Shown one piece after another: positions 30,680 through 37,989 of a DNA stretch of 37,989 nt. Made by a program: the position numbers and the translations under genes. The DNA lies in NCBI GenBank assembly GCA_019322375.1, contig JAHWIP010000027.1, positions 1 through 37,989 on the forward strand. Direction: 5' to 3'. Position 1 is the stretch's first letter. The number at the start of each line of letters is the position of its first letter. This stretch comes from Candidatus Woesearchaeota archaeon (lineage in GTDB: Archaea; Nanobdellota; Nanobdellia; Woesearchaeales; SM23-78). The notes under the pieces are model-generated. The model was not told the origin of the DNA, did no database searches, and saw only the letters and a list, made by a program, of their open reading frames with translations.

Positions 30680-33600
30680 TTATTCGTTGCTCCATACTGC
30701 TATGTTTAGTATTGCGTCGCTTCCTTGGTATTTTACTACTGTGCTTAGTACGAATAGGTCTTCTACGTCTCCTGTTATTTGTGCTTGTACTGCTGTGTAT
30801 CCGGTTTTTGCTGGTCCTTCGCAGCATTCATAGGCGTATATTATTCCGTTTATTGTCTCTGTTGCTGTGAAGTTTTTTTCTCTGTGGTGGCATAGGTCGC
30901 TTATGAATGTGCATGTGTCTCCTCCTATTGTTACTCCTTCGCATGCTGGGTTGCAGTTTCCTTTTGCGTCTGTGCAGTCTGCGTGGCAGCTTCCGTTTCT
31001 TAGTGTGAAGTTTACATAAATCACAGTGTCTGTTGTTACATCTACTATTGTTATGTTGTCGTCGTATCCTTCTTTTCTTGCCATGAAGCTGTATTCTCCT
31101 ACTAGCGCGTCGAAGATGGCATAGCCTCCTGTTGAGTTGGTTGTGGCAGAGCTTTCGTATTCTGCTGCTTTTCCTGGTGGGCTTCCTATTATTGTTGCTT
31201 GTGGTATTCCTATTTCTATTTCGTCGTGTACGTATCCTGTGACTATTCCTGAGCAGTTGGTGTCTTCTGCGTCTATTCTTCCGTCGCAGTCGTTGTCTAG
31301 TCCGTCTATGCATAGGTCGAATATTTCTTCTTGTCCTATTTGGCAGCTTCCGTTTTCATCTACGCAGTCGTTTGGGTTGTCGCAGCAGGCGTGTAGTACT
31401 GGGCTGTCGTCGTTTGGGTTGTCGTTCATTGAGGTGTTTTTGTAGTATTCGTCTGTGTCGTCTCCGCAGCAGTATTCTCCTCCCAGTGTTTCCCAGTCTT
31501 CCATTTCTACTCCGCAGAAATCATTAAAGTAGTTTTGGTCATAAACAGAGTTATCCCACATCATTAATTCATTAGTGTCTGGGTGTATTCCTGTGCATAA
31601 GTCGCAGCACTTGAAATCATCTCTGTCTAGATAACCCCAACCATCAGTACAATCAGGGTCACTACACTGAGCAGGGTCATCTTGTTCTCCTTGTTGCAGA
31701 GGATCTGTGTCATCGCATCCTCTGTAAGTACTTCCAAGGTTTAAACCAGCTCCTTCAGGGCAGTTCCAGTCCATTCCATCAATCCAAGTATCACCATCAT
31801 TATCATTATCATCATCACATATTTCTACTGGGGCTGCTGGGCAGTCTGCTGGGCAGAGTGCAAAGTCTTCTCCGCAGTTGCATGTTCCGTCTGGGCAGTT
31901 TGTGCAGTTTCCGCAGTATGCGCTTCCGTCTTGAGGTGACCATGTGCTGTCTGATAAGCAGAATCTTCTTGTTGTTGTGTTGCATGTGTCTGGTGTGCAT
32001 CCTGGTGCTGGGCAGTCTGCTGGGCAGAGTGCAAATGTTTCTCCGCAGTTGCATTGTGTGTCTCCGCAGTTTGGGCATTGTAGGCAGTATTCTGGGTCGT
32101 CTTGTGGTGTCCATGTTGCGTTTGGTAGGCAGTATCTTCTGGTGGTGGTGTTGCATGTTCCTGGGTTGCATCCTGGTGGTGGGCATATTCCGCAGTCTGC
32201 TGGGCATGTGCTGCAGTTTTCATCGCAGTTGCATGCTCCGTCTCCGCAGTTTGTTCCGCAGTCTTCGCAGCAGTTAACACTGTCTTCTCCTGCATCGCAT
32301 ACTGTGTTTGGACAGTTTGCTGGGCATATTCCGCAGTCTGCTGGGCATGTGCTGCAGTTTTCATCGCAGTTGCATGCTCCGTCTCCGCAGCTTGTTCCGC
32401 AGTCATCGCAGCAGTTAACGCTGTTTTCTCCGCAGTTGCATGCTCCGTCTCCGCAGTTTGTTCCGCAGTCATCGCAGCAGTTAACGCTGTTTTCTCCGCA
32501 GTTGCATGCTCCGTCTCCGCAGTTTGTTCCGCAGTCTTCACAACAGTTAACAGTGTTCTCTCCTGGCTCACATCCTCCTCCTGGGCAGCTTGTTAGTATT
32601 GGTGTGTTTTCGCATGTGCATGTGCCAAAGTTGCATGAGTCACTGGTTGATGCATTAAAGTCATTGCAATCATTATTATCATCGCAGTTTGCGCTTCCGC
32701 AGTTGTTGTCTACTGATTGTGTGCATGTTCCGTCTACCCATCCCCAGTAGTTGCATGTGCAGTCTCCTTGACAGTTAGCATCATTGGTTTGCCATCTGTT
32801 TCCATTGCATCTTGTTTGTTGTGGGCATCCACTGCTTGGGTCGCATACTGCACTGCATCTTGAGTCATCGCATATGTAGTTGCAGTTGCCTTCGCTTACG
32901 CATCTGTTTGGTCCTCCGCTGTATTGTAGGTTGTTGCATTGAAGGCACCAGTCACAACCAATATCACCATTGCAGTCACCTGAGTTTCCATATCCTGAGC
33001 AGCAGCCGCTTCCTCCTACTGTTAGTGAGTATGTTCTGTCGCCTCCTGATTGGTAAGACCTGCTTGTGTCTATTTCGCATCTTACTGTGTATGAGCCTGT
33101 TGAGCTTGGTGATGTGCAGTCAAAGATTGCGTCTGATCCGCTCCATCTGTCAAAGATGCATGATCCTTCAGTATCAATCCCTGCTTCAATACTATTAACA
33201 TTTGCAACTGTTGATGTGCATCTTACTTCAAAGTTTTCTCCTGGGCATAATGAGTTAGGGCCATTAATAGCAGAGACGCCTACTGGGCAGTTGTTGTCTC
33301 CATGAGGAGGAATATTGCCTGCTGGTCCTCTGTCAAGGGTGTCATAGTCCCATTCGCCGTCGCAGTCGTTGTCATGTCCGTCGTTGCAAGCGCTTTCTGA
33401 GCCTGGGCTTCCCCATGTGTATGTGCCGGAGTTTGAATAAAAGCATTCATTACCAACGCATGTTGCACTGCATTCATTAGCAGAGTTGCAAGTCATGCTA
33501 TCGCTATTGGTGCAAGTCCATCCTTGTCCTGGTGTACAGAAATCGTTTTGGTTTCCATAATAGCAGGTAGTTCCTACTATTTCTCCATTTTCCCGGCAGT

Positions 33601-35926
33601 TTGCATATGAGCTATCTGAGCTTCCTCCACTGCATTCCCATCCACCTTCAACTCCAGCAACACATACATCGTTTTGACTAACATACCAGCAAGTGTTTCC
33701 ATCTATATCTCCTGCGTCAAAGCAATTAGGATCATATGTGCTGTCTGATGCTCCGTCAGTACAAGTCCATCCAACGCCTGAGTTACAATTATTGTTTTGA
33801 GGACCATAATAACATGTGCTTCCTGAGACATCTCCATCTCCCAAACAATTAGCAGCATAAATACTGTCAACCCTTGAATCCCCATAACAACACCTGGTTC
33901 CAGAAGACCAGCCAGGTGCTCTGCAATTAGCATTAACATTACAATCAGAGTTTGAGTTGCAGCAAATATTAGTAGAGCCTACATCTGCGGATTGGTAGTA
34001 TTCTCCTGCGTCATCTCCGCAGCATTCTACTCCTGTTGCTGCTCCGTTTATGTATTCTCCGTGTGTTGATGTTTCTCCGCTTGCTACTCCTCCGCTAGAA
34101 GGACCGCATCCTCCTGTGCACCAAGTATTATACCATGAGTTATAATCACAATCAAGCCATCCTGCTCCTCCATCTTCTCCATTCGATCTGTAGCAGTAAG
34201 CTTTGTTATCGTTTCCGCCTGGGTTTAGTCCTGTTCTTAGATAAGCAGAGTCTCCGAAATGAGCTGGATTACTATAACCACTTAAGATACATGTTCCTGA
34301 ATTAGTAACGCAATCATTAGCAGTGTTACAGCACCTGGTTGTTCCACCAGCCCAGGCAACATCATTGCTACCTGCCCATTGGTCATCAGTGCATCTGACT
34401 TCACCTGAATCATCACCACAGCACTCTGTTCCACCTGATCCTCCATTAGCACTGCTTCCGTATTCTCCTATGTTTCCATCACCTGAAGCAGCCCAGCTAA
34501 GCCCTCCTATGTTTACACACTGATTTGATCCTCCATCAAAGTCATACCATTGATTATTAGTAGCACCAGCATCACAACCAACAACTTTATCAGCATGATT
34601 CCAGCTAGGCCAAGACTTTCGTTGTGCTGAAGAAGTGCATGCGCTAGCTTCAACACAATCACCAGCATTATTACAGCAAGCATCATCATTAGGGTCAGGA
34701 TTTCCACTCTCCCAATTAACATTCCATTGACCTGAGGCGTATCTTTGCTTCTGTATATAGTTTTCTCCTGCATCATCACCGCAGCAGGTTGTTGCTGCTA
34801 CTTCTCCTCCAACATTCCAGTCTCCTCCTCCACAAGTACATACATATGTAGCAGAATCACCATTAGTGCTGAACACACCATTTAAGCAAGCAGTGTATCC
34901 TCCTGCGCACCAGTCATCTAGTGAGCCATCATCTCCACAACAATCTGCATATGTTCCACTTCCATCTGCATCCCAGCAGCCTGTTTCTCCATTACCGCAA
35001 GTACTTTGGCTTCCTGAGACATAACATTCACAAGCAGCAAGAGTAGCATCAAGGCTTCTGGTAGTGCTTGAGCGGTCACAATTAGCAGCTGCTGTGCCTG
35101 TGCCATCACAAAAACCCCTGGTGGAGTATCCATATCCAACACCATAAGCACCGTTTGTATTCAGTTGACTAGTGCAAGCCCAATTATCATTACAACGATA
35201 AGTAGTTGGTCTGTTCTCACAAGCAACATCACCATCATTACAATAACCACACAAAGCACAATTATGTCGCTGCCCATCATTATATGCTCCGCATGCTCCT
35301 GCTCCATTACAAGTGCCTGTTCCACAGTTGGCTGTGCCACACTCATTATTAACGTCTGTTCCTGCGTTTGCATTCTTGCAAGCACCTGCTCCATTACACA
35401 CCCGGCATAATCCACAGTCATTATTTGGGTCCTGGTTGTTATTAATAAAATTGCCACTACTATCACAGCAAGTACTGCCTGGGGTGCAATCATCGGTTTC
35501 AACACAGAAACCATTCTGGCATACCTCTCCTCCTGTGCAATCCACTGTTACTATATTTGTGCAAGTACGGGTTCCTCCAAGACTTATTGTTTGAGGATAT
35601 GCTCGGGTATTACCATCCACACAATATGCTGAGGTACTGCTAGGATCACATATGCATGTCTGGACAACTTCATGGCATGACTCACAGAAACCAGGATAGT
35701 TTAATTGGGCACATAGTACAGGAGAGTTGCCATTATCACATACGCATCCCCCACCAATATCAACAGTGTGAGAATCACAATCACACTGTTGTGTGTCATG
35801 GTTACACGGGCAGTCATATGTGCACCCTACACAAGCAGCTGATGCCAGCAAGGGCATTAGCATTATTATTAACAGGACAGTTATTGTTATAAAGGTTTTT
35901 TTTAGAAATATGTGTTTGTTTTTCAT
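30680..35926 (-). CDS. Giant cysteine-rich secreted repeat protein, 1748 aa
   Basis: A signal peptide (about 1-30, ending LLASAA) leads into a very Cys-, Asn-, Gly- and Asp-rich chain. At least four modules contain CCGDDxGE ... CCNxxxDC. Four units near 690-850 follow GDVSGSTCYYGPQN ... GWTC. Three near-identical 22-residue units read NCCDDCGTNCGDGACNCGEN. MopE-like CNDGHDNDCDGEWD and CIDGLDNDCDGRID loops may bind calcium or copper. Near the end lies a carboxypeptidase-regulatory-like beta-sandwich (VTGYVHDEIEIGIPQATIIG). No C-terminal membrane anchor is seen. AATATAAATC near 35967-35976 is the TATA box and GAGGGAGAGTGAT precedes the ATG. It is probably a disulfide-rich surface or adhesion protein. 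Confidence 0.85.
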   Translation of the reverse strand: MKNKHIFLKKTFITITVLLIIMLMPLLASAACVGCTYDCPCNHDTQQCDCDSHTVDIGGGCVCDNGNSPVLCAQLNYPGFCESCHEVVQTCICDPSSTSAYCVDGNTRAYPQTISLGGTRTCTNIVTVDCTGGEVCQNGFCVETDDCTPGSTCCDSSGNFINNNQDPNNDCGLCRVCNGAGACKNANAGTDVNNECGTANCGTGTCNGAGACGAYNDGQRHNCALCGYCNDGDVACENRPTTYRCNDNWACTSQLNTNGAYGVGYGYSTRGFCDGTGTAAANCDRSSTTRSLDATLAACECYVSGSQSTCGNGETGCWDADGSGTYADCCGDDGSLDDWCAGGYTACLNGVFSTNGDSATYVCTCGGGDWNVGGEVAATTCCGDDAGENYIQKQRYASGQWNVNWESGNPDPNDDACCNNAGDCVEASACTSSAQRKSWPSWNHADKVVGCDAGATNNQWYDFDGGSNQCVNIGGLSWAASGDGNIGEYGSSANGGSGGTECCGDDSGEVRCTDDQWAGSNDVAWAGGTTRCCNTANDCVTNSGTCILSGYSNPAHFGDSAYLRTGLNPGGNDNKAYCYRSNGEDGGAGWLDCDYNSWYNTWCTGGCGPSSGGVASGETSTHGEYINGAATGVECCGDDAGEYYQSADVGSTNICCNSNSDCNVNANCRAPGWSSGTRCCYGDSRVDSIYAANCLGDGDVSGSTCYYGPQNNNCNSGVGWTCTDGASDSTYDPNCFDAGDIDGNTCWYVSQNDVCVAGVEGGWECSGGSSDSSYANCRENGEIVGTTCYYGNQNDFCTPGQGWTCTNSDSMTCNSANECSATCVGNECFYSNSGTYTWGSPGSESACNDGHDNDCDGEWDYDTLDRGPAGNIPPHGDNNCPVGVSAINGPNSLCPGENFEVRCTSTVANVNSIEAGIDTEGSCIFDRWSGSDAIFDCTSPSSTGSYTVRCEIDTSRSYQSGGDRTYSLTVGGSGCCSGYGNSGDCNGDIGCDWCLQCNNLQYSGGPNRCVSEGNCNYICDDSRCSAVCDPSSGCPQQTRCNGNRWQTNDANCQGDCTCNYWGWVDGTCTQSVDNNCGSANCDDNNDCNDFNASTSDSCNFGTCTCENTPILTSCPGGGCEPGENTVNCCEDCGTNCGDGACNCGENSVNCCDDCGTNCGDGACNCGENSVNCCDDCGTSCGDGACNCDENCSTCPADCGICPANCPNTVCDAGEDSVNCCEDCGTNCGDGACNCDENCSTCPADCGICPPPGCNPGTCNTTTRRYCLPNATWTPQDDPEYCLQCPNCGDTQCNCGETFALCPADCPAPGCTPDTCNTTTRRFCLSDSTWSPQDGSAYCGNCTNCPDGTCNCGEDFALCPADCPAAPVEICDDDNDNDGDTWIDGMDWNCPEGAGLNLGSTYRGCDDTDPLQQGEQDDPAQCSDPDCTDGWGYLDRDDFKCCDLCTGIHPDTNELMMWDNSVYDQNYFNDFCGVEMEDWETLGGEYCCGDDTDEYYKNTSMNDNPNDDSPVLHACCDNPNDCVDENGSCQIGQEEIFDLCIDGLDNDCDGRIDAEDTNCSGIVTGYVHDEIEIGIPQATIIGSPPGKAAEYESSATTNSTGGYAIFDALVGEYSFMARKEGYDDNITIVDVTTDTVIYVNFTLRNGSCHADCTDAKGNCNPACEGVTIGGDTCTFISDLCHHREKNFTATETINGIIYAYECCEGPAKTGYTAVQAQITGDVEDLFVLSTVVKYQGSDAILNIAVWSNE
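32254..32592 (-). repeat. 66-bp tandem repeats inside the giant gene
   Basis: Units starting at 32395, 32461 and 32527 (each beginning TTCCGCAGTC on the plus strand) have a period of exactly 66 bp, with the third copy diverging. A further copy at 32254 is separated by a 141-bp variant spacing. They encode the 22-residue CCDDCGTNCGDGACNCGE units. A second pair of long repeats, 171 bp apart, begins at about 31840 and 32011. The array is coding, in frame and prone to expansion. Confidence 0.88.
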
Positions 35927-36067
35927 TCTATCACTCTCCCTCTTTTAATTTTTTTTTGATAATAAGATTTATATTAATTACGAGGTTTGTTATATATAAA
36001 TGTTTTCATAAAATTTTAATTTTTTAGGAAAGCATTTATGCTTAAAATAAAAATTTAATTTAAGAAT

Positions 36068-37285
36068 TTAGTTCAAGTTCATTGAAGCACGGTCTTTTGC
36101 AAATACATAAGCAAGCAGGCATTCTCCTGTATAGTTTAAGTTGCCATTGTCATCTGTCATTTTTTCCCAAGAACCAGCTCCTCCTCCCATGTCATATGTG
36201 CCCGTAACATTCTCAAAAATCTCTGAATTCCCAATTCTAAGAAAGCCCTCATATGAGGTTAGTATTTTTGCATTCACAGTAACAAATGTGCTTCCATGCA
36301 AGCCCATGTGCTCTTTGCCATCAGGAGTTCTGCAGTCGCTATATCCATAGCTGAAATCTCCGCTGGTGCCATTGGGTCTTCTTGTGATTGAACCCCAGAT
36401 AATCCATCCCCTGTTTAAGGCTCGGTTGTGCTGGTCAAAGGCTTCTTTCCATGGGGCTTCCTGGTCAAAATTAAACCTAGAGTCCCAGTTTGCTGGTGGC
36501 TGTCCGTCACGGTCTGCTCTGTAAACAATATAATGGCGTTTGTTTTTGAGTAGCTGGGCGTTTTGGTTGTCCACCCAGTCATAGGTTGCTGGTGGTTGTA
36601 GTGCTTGAGGCAGTACTAGGTTGTATTTTGTGTTGTATCTTGGCACTTCAATGGATAGTTCTCCTGTGTTGCTGAATCCAAGGTTTTCTATGAATCCATC
36701 ACTGTATAGGATTAGTCTTTTATCATCAACCCCTTTTACTCCTAAATTAGTTAAGTCACTCATTTTTATGGTAAGAGTGCTTTCACTCCAAACATTATCT
36801 TTGAAATACATTTTACCTGTGTCACCAGTCATATGATTGTAGATAGCAAAGGCTAGGTTGACTTGTACTGGTTCTGGCTCTGGGTCATTTGGGTCTGTTG
36901 GGTTTCCTTTGCACCCAGTCATCCCAAAATCTGCATTTTTCAGGGTTTGCATTATTGGCGGTGTTTTTTCTTTAAAGAAGTATTTGTCTGCCAGGTTTGC
37001 TAGTGGTTTTGTTATTGTGCTTCCGAATATGCTTAGTGCCAGGGTTGTTGCCAGGGCTGTTGTTTTTAGCCAGCCTGGTCTTTTTTTAGAATCTTTTTCT
37101 GGTTTTTCTTTTATTTTTTCTTCTATGGTTGGTGTGCTCCAGGAACTTATTGTATATCCGTCTGCCCCGATTATTTTGTTTCTTTCTTTTGTAATCGGCA
37201 TTGCTTGTGTGTTTAGAATTATGCCTTCTGGATTATTATATTGTTGTGCTTCTTGTGGCAATATTATTCTTTTTTCTAGATTCAT
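36068..37285 (-). CDS. Single-pass membrane protein with large outer domain, unknown
   Basis: About 72 cytoplasmic residues end in KKRPGW, then a hydrophobic segment (about 73-92, LKTTALATTLALSIFGSTI) leads to a 310-residue domain outside. That domain is rich in aromatic and glycine residues (FSYGYSDC, GLHGSTFVTVNAK, TYDMGGGAGSWEKM, CLLAYVF). I do not recognise a family. A TATA box TTTATAAA (about 37318-37325) and GGGGAGAGATGATG precede the ATG. It lies upstream of the giant secreted gene on the same strand, but the 141-bp gap contains that gene's own promoter. Confidence 0.72.
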   Translation of the reverse strand: MNLEKRIILPQEAQQYNNPEGIILNTQAMPITKERNKIIGADGYTISSWSTPTIEEKIKEKPEKDSKKRPGWLKTTALATTLALSIFGSTITKPLANLADKYFFKEKTPPIMQTLKNADFGMTGCKGNPTDPNDPEPEPVQVNLAFAIYNHMTGDTGKMYFKDNVWSESTLTIKMSDLTNLGVKGVDDKRLILYSDGFIENLGFSNTGELSIEVPRYNTKYNLVLPQALQPPATYDWVDNQNAQLLKNKRHYIVYRADRDGQPPANWDSRFNFDQEAPWKEAFDQHNRALNRGWIIWGSITRRPNGTSGDFSYGYSDCRTPDGKEHMGLHGSTFVTVNAKILTSYEGFLRIGNSEIFENVTGTYDMGGGAGSWEKMTDDNGNLNYTGECLLAYVFAKDRASMNLN

Positions 37286-37373
37286 TTCATCATCTCTCCC
37301 CTAGTTACCTCTTTCCTCTTTATAAATCTTTCTATTTTGTTGTTATTGTTTAGTGGTGATAAAAGAAGGGGGT

Positions 37374-37814
37374 TTATTTGAGCAGTTTTTTCATTTCTTT
37401 TAAGAATTCCTTGGCTGTTTTTAATGCTTGTAAGCATTCATTCTTGGTTGCAGAAAATGTGAAGTTATATTGTCCTTGATGTCTTAATTCGCGTTGGTGG
37501 TCTAGTAGTTGAATCCATTTTTGTTCTAATAAGTTTTTTTTAACATATACGTGCTCGAGGTATCTAGCAATGCAGGCATGGCTTTTTTCTCTGAATCCGT
37601 CCTTGAAGAGTATTGCTCTGGCAGAGTGAAACATTGTGGCATAACAATTTAGTAAGCAGGAGTTAAATGCTTTGCTATCAAGATTCTTGTGTGCTTCCTC
37701 CAGCCATTTCTCTGCTGTTTTCAAGCTGCTTTCAGCTTTTATTTTTGATGCTGGAATTCTTCTTAGCAACCCTTTTTTCATACATTCGTTATAGTCAAAC
37801 TTCAATTTCTTCAC
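37374..37814 (-). CDS. HEPN domain protein
   Basis: The helical bundle matches HEPN: CYATMFHSARAILFKDGF, then SHACIARYLEHVY and HQRELRHQGQYNF, the conserved R-x-G-x-Y end with an RxxxH arrangement. The frame starts at GTG 37814, overlapping the nucleotidyltransferase gene by 20 bp. An internal ATG at 37781 would leave a 13-nt gap instead. Together they form a toxin-antitoxin-like or nucleotide-binding pair, of a different subtype from the pair at 566-1568. Confidence 0.82.
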   Translation of the reverse strand: MKKLKFDYNECMKKGLLRRIPASKIKAESSLKTAEKWLEEAHKNLDSKAFNSCLLNCYATMFHSARAILFKDGFREKSHACIARYLEHVYVKKNLLEQKWIQLLDHQRELRHQGQYNFTFSATKNECLQALKTAKEFLKEMKKLLK

Positions 37815-37989
37815 CGTACAGGATTATTGAGCCGAATATTAGTGAGCAGTAAAAGATTTTATCTTCTTTTTTTAGGTTTTCTATTTTTTCTTTGGTTAGG
37901 TATAGTGGTTTTATTTTTTCGTTTTTTCTTTTTAGTTCGTTAGTTAATTTTGAAAGTTCTGTTTCGTTTGTTTTTTTTATTTTTATCCA
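37795..37989 (-). CDS. C-terminus of a nucleotidyltransferase-like protein (partial)
   Basis: The frame is open from the window edge to TGA at 37797-37795 and gives 64 residues ending IFYCSLIFGSIILYGEEIEV. This ending is typical of archaeal nucleotidyltransferases paired with HEPN proteins. The catalytic GSxxxG...DxD part would lie outside the window. The 20-bp overlap with the HEPN gene supports co-translation. Confidence 0.6.
   Translation of the reverse strand, partial: WIKIKKTNETELSKLTNELKRKNEKIKPLYLTKEKIENLKKEDKIFYCSLIFGSIILYGEEIEV

Noticed and set aside
31825..32571. Long minus-strand open frame rich in Thr, Ala, Glu and His
   Set aside because: It is an out-of-frame reading of the 66-bp repeats in the giant Cys-rich gene. 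Its low complexity is a by-product of the repeat.
32254..32592. Regular 66-bp repeats considered as a CRISPR array
   Set aside because: There are no unique spacers. The repeats are contiguous, in frame and encode a Cys-rich unit.
36030..36043. AAGCAT-TT-ATGCTT palindrome as a terminator of the membrane-protein gene
   Set aside because: The 2-nt loop is too tight and no T run follows on the minus strand. It is probably a chance AT-rich palindrome.

Overview
The window looks like a chromosomal segment of a small archaeon with modest GC content, most likely a DPANN lineage close to Woesearchaeota or Pacearchaeota (inference). Evidence seen directly: archaeal TATA boxes about 25-30 nt before leaderless ATG starts, GAGGTG-type ribosome binding sites elsewhere, TrmB- and GbsR-like regulators, a eukaryote-type (GT3) glycogen synthase, a COG1361-type surface protein and a tRNA whose anticodon region carries bulge-helix-bulge introns. 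No rRNA, CRISPR array or transposase was seen.

Layout. 1-1.6 kb: an unknown gene and an MNT/HEPN nucleotidyltransferase pair behind a palindromic operator. 1.6-3.9 kb: a family B DNA polymerase closest to bacterial Pol II, ending in a PCNA/clamp-binding-like tail. 4.0-4.6 kb: a DUF4258-like / YgiT zinc-finger-AbrB toxin-antitoxin-like pair. 4.7-7.0 kb: small hypotheticals, an orphan MCM C-terminal-like winged helix, and a three-gene minus-strand operon led by a winged-helix regulator. 7.0-7.6 kb: a 520-bp A-rich, hairpin-bearing non-coding region.

7.6-19.5 kb is a glycogen island: GT4 glycosyltransferase, GH57 amylase-like enzyme, two DUF5752-like proteins (one with an AT-hook-like tail, one membrane-anchored), GT3 glycogen synthase, a cupin gene enclosed by a 23-bp direct repeat of the synthase 3' end, a GalT-like nucleotidyltransferase, a sugar-1-phosphate nucleotidyltransferase, a debranching enzyme and a TrmB regulator. 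Together these could make NDP-glucose, polymerise it and mobilise the polymer. Two small proteins with EF-hand-like loops lie before the TrmB gene.

19.5-27.3 kb: a radical SAM protein, an AI-2E-type transporter, a ferritin-like protein, and a five-gene operon (GbsR-like regulator, LolD-type ATPase, COG1361 protein, two MacB/FtsX permeases). 27.4-30.7 kb: a third DUF5752-like protein, a K+ channel, a DJ-1/PfpI protein with two plausible starts (lipoprotein and cytosolic), a lipoprotein, a tRNA-Thr(UGU) best explained by two tiny introns, and a DUF212 phosphatase-like membrane protein. 30.7-37.3 kb: a 1748-residue cysteine-rich secreted repeat protein and a single-pass membrane protein. The right edge holds a second HEPN/nucleotidyltransferase pair, cut by the window end.

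Family assignments rest on motif recognition by eye. No database search was run.
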